This document shows positions 1 to 8,193 of a DNA stretch of 64,000 bases, piece by piece. Position 1 is the stretch's first letter. The number at the start of each line of letters is the position of its first letter. Source of the stretch: Neptunomonas sp. (GTDB taxonomy: Bacteria; Pseudomonadota; Gammaproteobacteria; Pseudomonadales; Balneatricaceae); the NCBI RefSeq assembly GCF_016744175.1, contig NZ_JADGEV010000001.1, positions 11,658-75,657 of the forward strand. The letters are read 5' to 3'. The notes under the pieces are model-generated. The model saw only the letters and a program-made list of their open reading frames with translations. It searched no databases and was not told where the DNA came from. The position numbers and the translations under genes were made by a program.

Positions 1-849
1 ACCTTTTTCACCAAGGGTTTCATCTAAAAACAACCATGCTGATATGTGGGCAAACACGGGCTCTGCTGCAAAAATAAGCGCTACTTTATGCGGCTCAAGC
101 AGCTTTTGGCTTGCCGATTGTGCCCAGAACGCATAAGCCGTTCCAAAAACGCCCGCGATTAAAACTGCAAGTAAAACTATTGGGCTAAGTAGTTGATCTT
201 GCCAAGTTATCGCTGTTGCTTCAGGAAAGTAAAATGCTGGATTAGGGTCAATTAATGCGGCAAAAGCACTATAAATTGCAACAGCTGTTAGCTGAATAAG
301 ACTCAAAGGAATGATCGGTAAGCTATCAACCATACGGCCAGTGAGTACGATATGTGCTGCAAATGCGAATGCGCATATGAGTACCAGTACATCGCCATAA
401 TTGAGCGCTAGGTTATCACCCATTGTCAGTAAATATAGACCGGTAGTTGCAGTGCAAACGCCAATCCACACGGGTGAGCTGACGGATTTTCTGAATATGA
501 GTAACCCTAATATCGGCACTAAGGGGACGTTCAACCCAGTAATGAAACCTGCATTAGACACTGACGTGAATCGTAAGCCTTCTGTTTGTGTATAAAATCC
601 AATAAACAGTAAAAAACCTAATAACAGGCCTGCGGGTATAAGTTTGTTATAGACCAATGCTGCTTCGTTTTTTGTTGAAAACCATAACAGAGGCAGTAAA
701 GATAAAGCGGCTAAAGCAAAGCGGATAGCGTTAAAGGTATGCGTTGGGATTCGGGCAACTGCAAGGTCAATCAGAACAAATTCGACTCCCCAGATTAAGC
801 TGACAAACAGTAGCATGACAGTGGCAATACGAGGAGAAGTAATGGTCAT
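1..849 (-). CDS. EamA/DMT-family transporter (C-terminus beyond window edge)
   Basis: Inner-membrane drug/metabolite transporter of the EamA superfamily, probably a small-molecule or amino-acid exporter; the substrate cannot be told. The reading frame stays open from an ATG at 849 to base 1 (283 codons), so the C-terminal end lies outside the window. The translation starts MTITSPRIATVMLLFV and shows successive hydrophobic helices, with the EamA-typical SVSNAGFITGLNVPLVPILG stretch in the first repeat and FAAEPVFAHISAWLFLDE near the visible end, as in the second repeat. The Shine-Dalgarno is weak. It is the last gene of a minus-strand group that includes an antiporter and an amine oxidoreductase, so export or import of a related amine is possible, but this is inference. 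Confidence 0.85.
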   Translation of the reverse strand, partial: MTITSPRIATVMLLFVSLIWGVEFVLIDLAVARIPTHTFNAIRFALAALSLLPLLWFSTKNEAALVYNKLIPAGLLLGFLLFIGFYTQTEGLRFTSVSNAGFITGLNVPLVPILGLLIFRKSVSSPVWIGVCTATTGLYLLTMGDNLALNYGDVLVLICAFAFAAHIVLTGRMVDSLPIIPLSLIQLTAVAIYSAFAALIDPNPAFYFPEATAITWQDQLLSPIVLLAVLIAGVFGTAYAFWAQSASQKLLEPHKVALIFAAEPVFAHISAWLFLDETLGEKG

Positions 850-1005
850 TATTTTGGGCTTCTGGTCATGGGATTAACATTTGAGTGTTAATCGATGGAA
901 TAGATTTAGGCTCAGTCACTAATTTTTTATTTGATAAAATCATCAGAAAAACTAGCAAATTGAGCCAGCAGCTATTTACACAACAATTGAGTCTGCTTGA
1001 TGGCC

Positions 1006-2514
1006 TTAAGCCATAACAAAACCCAGTACTAACAGTGATGCAAATGCTAAAGCCGCTGCAATCACTGCATAGGGAATCTGTGTGAGTGCATGTTGCATTG
1101 GCGTGCAACCAGAGCCTTGCGATGACAGTACCGTTGAGTCACTGAAAAAACAGGCGTGACTACCAAATGCCGAAGCAGACAGAAGGGCGCCCACAGTTAA
1201 TGGCATCGACATATCAAATGAGATTGCCATAGGAATTACAATCGGCAAAGACACCACAAATACGCCCCAGCTAGAACCTGTGGCAAATACGACGGCTGCC
1301 ATAGAAGCAAACACCAAAGCTGGCAGCATCTCTTTAGACAAGTAGGGTGTTAGAGAGTCGATGATATAGGGAGTCATGGCAAGTTGATCATTGATCTCTT
1401 TGACCATGAAGCCTGCACATACTACTGCAATTGGATGTAGCATGACTTTAAAGCCATCCAGCATAGAGTCTACCAGTTGAGCAAAGCTCAATAGACGCTG
1501 CCAGAAATACAACACCATAGTAAACATCGACGCGACTAATGCACCCAATAGCAGGTCTATATCGTAGTAAATGCTTGCCGCGACCAATATAGCCATTGGC
1601 AATAGGAAGTTCATTAACCCAATGAGAGGAGTGGTTTTTTTCATCTTAGATGTATCAAAACCATCTACTAAAATGCCGGGGGGAATTGTCTGGCCTGCTT
1701 TAGCGCGCTCTTCAGCCTGCTTCATGGCACCAAAGTCACCCAAAATACCCGCGGCAACTAAAAATACAACCAGTAGTGCTAGCCAGCCATAAGCCATATA
1801 CGGGATAGAGTTGATATAAAGCGACATCCCTTTGCCTTCTGCTGCTGCGCCGTTTTCTTCCAGTAAGGCTGCAAAATACACAGCCCACGTTGATACAGGA
1901 ACGAGGATGCACACTGGGGCTGCTGTGGAGTCTACTAAAAAGGCGAGTTTTTCACGTGAGATTTTATAGTGATCGGTGAGGTTTTTCATCGATGCTGAAA
2001 CGGCTAATGAATTTAAATAATCATCGATAAATACCATGACCCCTAATGTGCAGGTTGTGAGCATGGTTCCACGGCGTGTTTTGATGCGCCGTGCTAACAT
2101 TTGACCAAAGCTGAGTACACTGCCACCGCGCTCTAGCATGTTGATTAAACCGCCCATCATACCGCAGACTAAGACAATCCAAGCAATGGTCTCGTTCATA
2201 ACAACAGAGATGGATAAATCGCCTAGCCCGCTAACAACATTACTGGGGTCTAGTAATAACAACCCAGCGATAATGCCTGCAAAGATAGATTCAAGAGGTT
2301 TTTTAGTAATCACAGCGACAAGCAGGATCAATAGAGCAGGCAGTAGGCTATAAAACCCGTAAGACTCCCCTTCAACATGTTGTGTTGATAGGTAGACAAA
2401 GAAGGCCATAATACCGCCGAAAAATAGTAACCACTTTTGAGGGCTACTCGTAGTCTCTTGTAGGTGTGTTGAGGCGCTATTCTCAATGCTCGGTTGAGCT
2501 AAATCTGTACTCAT
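1006..2514 (-). CDS. NhaC-family Na+/H+ antiporter or related cation-coupled transporter
   Basis: Polytopic inner-membrane protein of 502 residues from the Na+/H+ antiporter NhaC family, with roughly eleven to twelve hydrophobic segments beginning near residue 25. Family-typical stretches include the FIDDYLNSLAVSASMK region and, near the C-terminus, GSSWGVFVVSLPI and FGSHACFFSDSTVLSS. The family contains true Na+/H+ antiporters as well as Na+- or H+-coupled organic-acid and amino-acid exchangers, so the substrate is open. The ATG at 2514 has AAGG about 8 bases upstream. It follows the PuuB-like oxidoreductase gene by 80 bases that contain a strong hairpin, so the two may form an operon with unequal expression. 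Its position in an amine-catabolic block makes a catabolic substrate transporter a reasonable alternative. Confidence 0.85.
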   Translation of the reverse strand: MSTDLAQPSIENSASTHLQETTSSPQKWLLFFGGIMAFFVYLSTQHVEGESYGFYSLLPALLILLVAVITKKPLESIFAGIIAGLLLLDPSNVVSGLGDLSISVVMNETIAWIVLVCGMMGGLINMLERGGSVLSFGQMLARRIKTRRGTMLTTCTLGVMVFIDDYLNSLAVSASMKNLTDHYKISREKLAFLVDSTAAPVCILVPVSTWAVYFAALLEENGAAAEGKGMSLYINSIPYMAYGWLALLVVFLVAAGILGDFGAMKQAEERAKAGQTIPPGILVDGFDTSKMKKTTPLIGLMNFLLPMAILVAASIYYDIDLLLGALVASMFTMVLYFWQRLLSFAQLVDSMLDGFKVMLHPIAVVCAGFMVKEINDQLAMTPYIIDSLTPYLSKEMLPALVFASMAAVVFATGSSWGVFVVSLPIVIPMAISFDMSMPLTVGALLSASAFGSHACFFSDSTVLSSQGSGCTPMQHALTQIPYAVIAAALAFASLLVLGFVMA

Positions 2515-2560
2515 GGAAATACCTTGGTCATTATTATATTTTTTGGAGCCATTTGCTGTG

Positions 2561-2584
2561 ACACAGCGCTGTTAGGCGCTGTGT
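2561..2584 (-). other. Intercistronic hairpin between the amine oxidoreductase and antiporter genes
   Basis: Perfect 9-bp inverted repeat (ACACAGCGC / GCGCTGTGT) with a 6-base loop, between two minus-strand genes. No T-run follows it on either strand, so it is not a standard intrinsic terminator. It may act as an mRNA-processing or stabilising stem, or as a partial attenuator. Confidence 0.6.
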
Positions 2585-2594
2585 TAATAAGAAA

Positions 2595-3878
2595 CTAAAC
2601 GCCTAGTTTATCGCGCATGTTGTAGTACCACGCGCCCATGGCAGTGTAAGGAATACGGAAGGTTCGCCCACCTGGAAAAGGGTACTGAGGAAGGCTGGCA
2701 AAAATATCATAACGAGCGGCTTGCCCCTGAATGGCATCAGAGAGTACTTTTCCTGCGAGGTGTGAAGAGGTAATGCCGTGGCCACTATAGCCTTGTGCGT
2801 AGTATATGTTAGCGCCGATACGGCCAAACTGCGGCAAGCGCATGAGTGTTAATAAGAAGTTACCCGTCCATGCGTAATCAACTTTAACGCCTTTGAGCTG
2901 CGGGAATGTTTTTAGCATATTAGGCACGATAAGAGACTCAATTTTACTAGGCTCTCGTGCGCCGTAGGTCACACCGCCGCCATAAATTAAACGGCCATCA
3001 CCGGATAAACGAAAGTAATCCAATAGGTAGTTGCAGTCTTCTACGCAATTGTCTTGGGGTAGCAGTTCTTTTTGTTGAACTTTGCTAAGAGGGGCAGTGG
3101 TGATGACTTGCGTACCGCAGGGCATTGCTTTTTGTTCAAGCTTTGGAATGAGCCCGCCAAGGTAAGCGTTACCCGCAACAACGACAAAGTCAGCTGTAAC
3201 ACAGCCGTTTTTGGTATGAACTTTGGATTTACTACCTTCTTCAACGCGGGTGACTTCTGAGTCTTCATAAATGACGCCGCCTAAAGATTCCAGCGCGGCA
3301 GCTTCACCTAATACAAGGTTAAGTGGATGAAAATGGCCGCCGCTTTTATCCAGTAAGCCGCCTTCATAACGTGTAGAACCAACATGCTTTTGTATACTGT
3401 CAGCTGAGAGCATTTCTAACTGAGTATGCCCATGAGCTTCCCAAAGCTGCTTTTTACTTTCCATTTCTTGCAGCTGTTTAGCATTGCACGCAGCGAAGAT
3501 GCCGGCTTCTTTGAGGTCGCATTGGATATTGTATTTACTGATGAAGTTACGAATTATTTTCCCACCTTCAAAAGCCATTTTGCCCATTTCAGTGCCCGTC
3601 TCTTTGCCGTAGTGCTTCTCGATAAAATCAATATCACGGCTAAAGCTGTGGACGATTTGCCCACCGTTACGGCCCGAAGCACCAAAACCAATACGGCTAC
3701 CTTCAAGCACAATAACCTTAAAGCCACTTTCGGCAAGATGCAGCGCTGTAGAAAGCCCTGTGTAACCTGCGCCAATAACACAGATGTCTGCGTTGATCTG
3801 CTCGTTTAGTGCTGGGCGTATGCTCTTGTCGTTAGCCGAGGCGGCATAGTAAGACGATGTGTGTGATGGTGCTGCCAT
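2595..3878 (-). CDS. FAD-dependent amine oxidoreductase, PuuB/OrdL-like
   Basis: Flavoprotein of 427 residues in the DAO family (PF01266), most like gamma-glutamylputrescine oxidoreductase PuuB and its OrdL relatives, which oxidise an amine to an aldehyde plus ammonia with FAD. The Rossmann dinucleotide motif GAGYTG is at residues 36-41, followed by the acidic end of strand 2 and the GFGASGRNGGQI signature near 65-76 that is typical of PuuB-type enzymes. The C-terminal half has the GYSGHGITSSHLAGK flavin-binding segment. The ATG at 3878 has GAGG upstream. The neighbouring aldehyde dehydrogenase and omega-aminotransferase supply the next steps expected for putrescine or GABA breakdown. No glutamylpolyamine synthetase (puuA) is in the window, so the exact amine is unknown and puuB is not assigned as a symbol. 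Confidence 0.85.
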   Translation of the reverse strand: MAAPSHTSSYYAASANDKSIRPALNEQINADICVIGAGYTGLSTALHLAESGFKVIVLEGSRIGFGASGRNGGQIVHSFSRDIDFIEKHYGKETGTEMGKMAFEGGKIIRNFISKYNIQCDLKEAGIFAACNAKQLQEMESKKQLWEAHGHTQLEMLSADSIQKHVGSTRYEGGLLDKSGGHFHPLNLVLGEAAALESLGGVIYEDSEVTRVEEGSKSKVHTKNGCVTADFVVVAGNAYLGGLIPKLEQKAMPCGTQVITTAPLSKVQQKELLPQDNCVEDCNYLLDYFRLSGDGRLIYGGGVTYGAREPSKIESLIVPNMLKTFPQLKGVKVDYAWTGNFLLTLMRLPQFGRIGANIYYAQGYSGHGITSSHLAGKVLSDAIQGQAARYDIFASLPQYPFPGGRTFRIPYTAMGAWYYNMRDKLGV

Positions 3879-4033
3879 AGTAAACCTCTATATTACGACC
3901 GGCAGAGAGCGGGTCGATTTTGGCTTCGGATGTTTGATAAACCCATCATGTTATTTGTTCGCCGTCATAACTCTTCGACTTAGGGTTTATATAGCTGAGG
4001 CTAATAAAGATACTTTGCAGGGGACCATTGTTG

Positions 4034-4053
4034 ATATACCCAGTAGGGTATAT
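4034..4053. promoter_or_regulatory. Inverted repeat, candidate operator or leader hairpin (in the 3879-4202 gap)
   Basis: Perfect 8-bp inverted repeat ATATACCC-agta-GGGTATAT followed on the plus strand by a short T-run. It lies about 155 bases upstream of the minus-strand oxidoreductase start, in the gap between that gene and the chemoreceptor gene. An operator for the oxidoreductase or a weak transcription-stopping hairpin are both possible. No credible gene is seen in the rest of this gap. Confidence 0.5.
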
Positions 4054-4202
4054 TTTTATGTGAAAGAGGGACATAAATTATTGCAGTGTATACAGGGTGG
4101 ACGATAGGGTTGTAGTTAAAGCAAGAGCAGTTTTAATGGCCTTGTAGTAGGGACAATTAACTGGCTGCTAATGCAATTATTTTAGCAGGATATTTAGTGT
4201 TG

Positions 4203-5354
4203 CTACACTGTGAATTTTGCAATGTTACCCGCAACAGCTTCTTCCATCGTTTTTAGGTCATGAATACGTTGAGTAATTTGATGGATAGTGTTTCGATTAT
4301 TTTCAGAGTTGTCTCTAATACTGCCAATCATCCCTACCATTTCATTACTTTTTGATTGCGATTGTTCAGCATTCTGTGTTGTTTGGCCAATGAGTTCTGA
4401 TGCGGTGAGCACCTCATCAGCAGATTGGCTAACAATTGAGGTAGTTTTCTCCATGCTACTCAAGACATCTTCTAATAGTGATGTTTGAGAATCTATCTGG
4501 TTCGTAATGTCGGCGCTAGACTGAGTGATTTCTAAGATAATCTGATGAATCTCTTCTAAGCTTTGTTGGGTTTTAATTGCAAGCACTCTAACTTCGTCAG
4601 CGACCACAGCAAACCCCCGGCCTTGATCGCCAGCTCTAGCGGCTTCAATGGCAGCATTAAGAGCGAGTAAGTTGGTTTGTTCTGCGATGCTGGTAATAAC
4701 GGTGAGTACACCTTTGACTTTGTCAGCACCGTTATTTAGGCGCTCTAGCCCCTGAGCCATGTTTGTATTGTTAGATGAGTAATTATTGAGTTGAAGCTCC
4801 AATGCTGAAAAGTTTTCCTGGCTGTTTATTAGGTTTTCATTAACATTAATGATTTTTTCTTGGGTTTGGTAAGCTCTGTCAGATACCGCTGCGACAAGCT
4901 GCTCTAACTCAGATAGCTCTTTATTACACTGCAATATAAGGTCGTCTGATTCGATAGTTCGGCGGTGAATATCATCAGCCATCGATGAGATCTCTGCTGT
5001 GTTTTTTGTGCTTTTGTCGGAGCTGTTTTTTATATCTTGAAGTGATGTGCGAATTGACGTTCGAAATTCATCGACTGTATCAAGTACCTGTTTAAGCTCT
5101 GAATTAAAGCGAGAATCAACGGTGCACTCTTTTGATAGATCTTTACTAGATAAATATTGAAGATAACTACGTACTTGCTTGAGTGGATCAACTCCCCAGC
5201 GTTTTTCGTCTAAGTCATGTATGAGAACCACTGCTGCAACTACAAGCTGAACAATGATTGATATAAAGTTGTCTGTCAAAAATAGCGCGTTGGCCACAAG
5301 GAGTATAATGCCAACCCAGTGAATAGAGCGCATTCTCAAGAAAAGAGAATTCAT
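4203..5354 (-). CDS. Methyl-accepting chemotaxis protein without a periplasmic sensor domain
   Basis: Chemoreceptor of 383 residues from the ATG at 5354 (AAGGA about 10 bases upstream; a TTG two codons earlier is less likely). Two hydrophobic segments at about residues 11-28 and 30-48 are almost adjacent, so there is no extracytoplasmic ligand domain. A long coiled-coil cytoplasmic domain follows. The conserved signalling tip ([19 protein letters not shown] and [15 protein letters not shown]) lies at about 224-258. No NWETF-type C-terminal methyltransferase tether is present. Such receptors often sense cytoplasmic or membrane states, for example energy level, or a transporter partner. It is a single gene between the amine oxidoreductase and the LysR gene; a link to taxis toward the catabolised amine is inference. 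Confidence 0.9.
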   Translation of the reverse strand: MNSLFLRMRSIHWVGIILLVANALFLTDNFISIIVQLVVAAVVLIHDLDEKRWGVDPLKQVRSYLQYLSSKDLSKECTVDSRFNSELKQVLDTVDEFRTSIRTSLQDIKNSSDKSTKNTAEISSMADDIHRRTIESDDLILQCNKELSELEQLVAAVSDRAYQTQEKIINVNENLINSQENFSALELQLNNYSSNNTNMAQGLERLNNGADKVKGVLTVITSIAEQTNLLALNAAIEAARAGDQGRGFAVVADEVRVLAIKTQQSLEEIHQIILEITQSSADITNQIDSQTSLLEDVLSSMEKTTSIVSQSADEVLTASELIGQTTQNAEQSQSKSNEMVGMIGSIRDNSENNRNTIHQITQRIHDLKTMEEAVAGNIAKFTV

Positions 5355-5530
5355 GATCAAGTAGTCCTTCTTGGTAGATCATAAATTGGAACCAATAATC
5401 CAATTTTTATTCTAACAAGCTAGTATAGGTACACTGGATTAGCAATATTAATAGCTAGCACTGCTGGTGATGGCTATAGATGTTGTATGCATTGCTATTG
5501 ATTTTTTATGCCTATGATTTAGACGCTTGC

Positions 5531-6481
5531 TTAGGAGGGGCCTGCTAGAGAAGTATTATTAATTGCTTGCGATAAGCAATGAGTAAAAATAGTAGTGATT
5601 TGTTTGTTAGTGCTCTTTTTGCGCTGGATAGCGGTAAACGTATTAATATAGCTGTAGGTATCTGTAAACAGTGGACGCATCTTCTCTTCTAGCCCCCAGT
5701 TTTTAACTAAGTGGCGTGGCAACATTCCTAGATAATGTCCACTTAAAATAAGGGTTGCCCTTGCTTCTTGATGGTGGGCTTTTGCTTGTTTATTCCAAAG
5801 CATCATATCTTGGTGTATTTCCCTGCCTGGCATGAGTCGGGGTGATTCAACGAAGGCATAGTGCAAAAGTTCTTCGCGAGTAATGGCATCAGTTGGCTTT
5901 TCAAAAAGAGGGTGCCCAATTGCACAATATAGGCGCATTTCCTCATCGAATAGTGCGAGTGTTTCTAATTCTGGGTATTGATGCGGTAGTACTGTTATAC
6001 CGATATCAACTTGTTTATCCATTACTGCGGTCGTTACTTCATCTGAACTCATCGTACTTATTTGGACGTGTACGTCAGGGGCTTGCTGCGAAAAGCTGTC
6101 CACTGCAGCAACGATACAAGAGTTATGTGCACCGAGCATATGCTCAGCGAACCCTACATGAAGTTGACCAAAAATTCGGTTGTGGGAGTGGTTGATCCGT
6201 TGCTTGAATTGCTCAAGTGCCCCTACAAGATCGAGCGTAGCGTCATAGACAACCTGTCCTTGCTCTGTGAGCTTAAAGCCTCCACGACCACGTTCGCAAA
6301 GGTGCATATCTAAGCGTTTTTCAAGATCAGATATGTAATTTGATATTGTCGAGTTTGCTAAATTCAAGCTGATTTCTGCGGCGGTAAAACCTCCAGCATC
6401 AACCACAGCTCTAAAGACCCTTAGCAAGCGTAGGTCGATATCTGCAAGTTGGCCTGAAATAGCGGCCTTTTTACGTCCCAT
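5531..6481 (-). CDS. LysR-family transcriptional regulator
   Basis: Protein of 316 residues with the LysR plan: an N-terminal winged helix-turn-helix at about residues 17-75 (LRLLRVFRAVVDAGGFTAAE and following, recognition region STISNYISDLEKRL) and a periplasmic-binding-protein-like effector domain from about residue 100. The ATG at 6481 has GGAGG five bases upstream. It is divergent from the gabD/aminotransferase genes across 158 bases that hold two good inverted repeats, the usual arrangement for a LysR protein controlling its divergent neighbours and itself. The inducer, perhaps GABA, an amine or a semialdehyde, cannot be read from sequence. Confidence 0.92.
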   Translation of the reverse strand: MGRKKAAISGQLADIDLRLLRVFRAVVDAGGFTAAEISLNLANSTISNYISDLEKRLDMHLCERGRGGFKLTEQGQVVYDATLDLVGALEQFKQRINHSHNRIFGQLHVGFAEHMLGAHNSCIVAAVDSFSQQAPDVHVQISTMSSDEVTTAVMDKQVDIGITVLPHQYPELETLALFDEEMRLYCAIGHPLFEKPTDAITREELLHYAFVESPRLMPGREIHQDMMLWNKQAKAHHQEARATLILSGHYLGMLPRHLVKNWGLEEKMRPLFTDTYSYINTFTAIQRKKSTNKQITTIFTHCLSQAINNTSLAGPS

Positions 6482-6512
6482 AAATACCTCCTGGCTTGCT
6501 GTTAAGAATGCC

Positions 6513-6564
6513 TTGCATTTGCATATTTAAATGTAAGTTTGGCTAAGTAATTATATAAGCCAAA
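6513..6564. promoter_or_regulatory. Divergent lysR-gabD control region with two inverted repeats
   Basis: Two dyads lie between the divergent starts. The first is TTGCATTT-N8-AAATGTAA at 6513-6536 (7 of 8 positions symmetrical). The second is TTTGGCT-N13-AGCCAAA at 6538-6564 (perfect 7-bp arms). Spacing and symmetry suit LysR-type regulator binding sites, one near the lysR promoter and one closer to gabD. Assignment to the adjacent LysR protein is inference from position. Confidence 0.55.
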
Positions 6565-6639
6565 GAAATGATGGTCTATAAATATGCAACATTAAGTGAT
6601 AGCGCAATTTCCAGCTATCGGATTGTCGGAGAGATAAGC

Positions 6640-8103
6640 ATGACAATGCAGTTGAAAGATTCCAGCCTGTTAAAAACACAAGCGTATATAAATGGCCAAT
6701 GGGTTGATGGTGATAACGGTGAAACGTTTGCAGTCACTAATCCGGCAACCGGTGAGCATTTGGCAGATGTTTCTAGTGTTGGTGCAGTTGAAACACGTCG
6801 TGCAATCTTGTCTGCACAAGAAGCTATGATTAGCTGGAAAGCCTTGCCAGCTAGAACACGTTCAGAGTTATTGGAGCGTTGGTTTTACCTGATTATCGAC
6901 AACCAAGAAGACTTGGCTATTTTAATGACGGCAGAGCAAGGGAAACCTTTGTTTGAATCTCGCGGTGAGGTAGCTTATGGCGCTTCATTTATTAAATGGT
7001 TTGCCGAAGAAGGTAAGCGCGTTTATGGCGATATCATCCCAAGTTCTTCAGATCGTCGTGGTGTTGTTGTTAAACAGCCGGTAGGCGTTGTTGCTGCTAT
7101 TACGCCATGGAACTTCCCTAATGCCATGATCGCACGCAAAGTGGCACCGGCACTGGCTGTTGGTTGTGCCATGGTACTTAAACCTGCTGCTGAGACGCCA
7201 CTTTCTGCATTGGCGTTGGTTGAATTGGCTAATCGCGCTGGATTGCCTGCGGGCTTATTTAGCGTCTTGCCTGGCATGAATGCGCAAGCCATTGGCGGCG
7301 AAATGACGTCGAATCCTGTTGTTAAAAAAGTCACTTTTACGGGTTCAACGCCGGTTGGCAAGCTGTTGATGAAGCAGTGTGCCGATACTGTCAAACGTAC
7401 TTCTATGGAATTGGGCGGTAATGCACCGGTCATTATTTTTGATGATGCTGATTTAGACGCAGCAGTTGCCGGCGTAATCGTCGCTAAATATCGTAACTCA
7501 GGCCAAACCTGTATCTGTGCAAATCGTATTCTTGTACAGGACGGTATTTATGACGCATTTGTTGAGAAGTTTGCAGAAGCTGTAAAAGGCTTTCGTGTTG
7601 GTAATGGCATGGATAATGACTCCACTCATGGTCCGGTTATTACTGAGAAAGCCGCTGCTGAAATTCACGCTAAGGTTCAAAGTGCTGTATCTGAAGGTGC
7701 CAATGTTGTGTTGGGCGGCAAGCCCGGTGCATTAGGTGGTTGTTTTTATGAGCCGACTATCTTGACCAATGTTACTAACAAGATGCGTGTGTTTCGTGAG
7801 GAGATCTTTGGCCCTGTTGCCCCTGTCTTCAAGTTCTCGAGCGAAGAAGAGGCCATCGCAATGGCAAATGATACTGAATTTGGCCTAGCCGCTTACCTCT
7901 ATACAGAGAATTTAGGGCGTATTTGGCGTGTATCAGAAGGTGTGGATTACGGGATGGTGGGTGTTAATGAAACAGCTATCAGTTCTGAAGTAATTCCTTT
8001 TGGTGGAATGAAGGAGTCAGGTCAGGGGCGTGAAGGTTCAAAATATGGTCTAGATGATTATCTAGAAACCAAATATATCTGTATGGGCGGTCTTAACCGT
8101 TAA
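6640..8103 (+). CDS. gabD: NAD(P)+-dependent succinate-semialdehyde dehydrogenase
   Basis: Cytosolic aldehyde dehydrogenase that oxidises succinate semialdehyde to succinate, the last step of GABA breakdown. The ATG at 6640 (487 residues) is chosen because GGAGAG lies about 7 bases upstream and the length and N-terminus then match E. coli GabD (482); the frame is open further upstream but has no ribosome site there. Visible motifs are ITPWNFPNAMIARK, the catalytic Glu in MELGGNAP (about residue 257) and the catalytic Cys in SGQTCICANR (about C291, with a second Cys two residues later as in E. coli GabD). The C-terminal GQGREGSKYGLDDYLETKY is strongly GabD-like. The aminotransferase gene follows 90 bases later, suggesting one transcript. 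Confidence 0.88.
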   Translation: MTMQLKDSSLLKTQAYINGQWVDGDNGETFAVTNPATGEHLADVSSVGAVETRRAILSAQEAMISWKALPARTRSELLERWFYLIIDNQEDLAILMTAEQGKPLFESRGEVAYGASFIKWFAEEGKRVYGDIIPSSSDRRGVVVKQPVGVVAAITPWNFPNAMIARKVAPALAVGCAMVLKPAAETPLSALALVELANRAGLPAGLFSVLPGMNAQAIGGEMTSNPVVKKVTFTGSTPVGKLLMKQCADTVKRTSMELGGNAPVIIFDDADLDAAVAGVIVAKYRNSGQTCICANRILVQDGIYDAFVEKFAEAVKGFRVGNGMDNDSTHGPVITEKAAAEIHAKVQSAVSEGANVVLGGKPGALGGCFYEPTILTNVTNKMRVFREEIFGPVAPVFKFSSEEEAIAMANDTEFGLAAYLYTENLGRIWRVSEGVDYGMVGVNETAISSEVIPFGGMKESGQGREGSKYGLDDYLETKYICMGGLNR

Positions 8104-8193
8104 TATTTAGACGTTATCAATGGTGCCTATGTGTTCTCTAATTAAACTATATAGAGGCATATAGGTGTCTTAAGTGTTCTCGAGGAAGAGAGT

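Noticed and set aside
3859-4107. 82-codon plus-strand frame in the gap upstream of the amine oxidoreductase
   Set aside because: It begins inside the opposing gene, has no ribosome site and spans the inverted repeat, so the region is better read as regulatory.
7023-7433. 136-codon antisense frame in gabD
   Set aside because: Shadow of a strongly conserved coding region; no family features.
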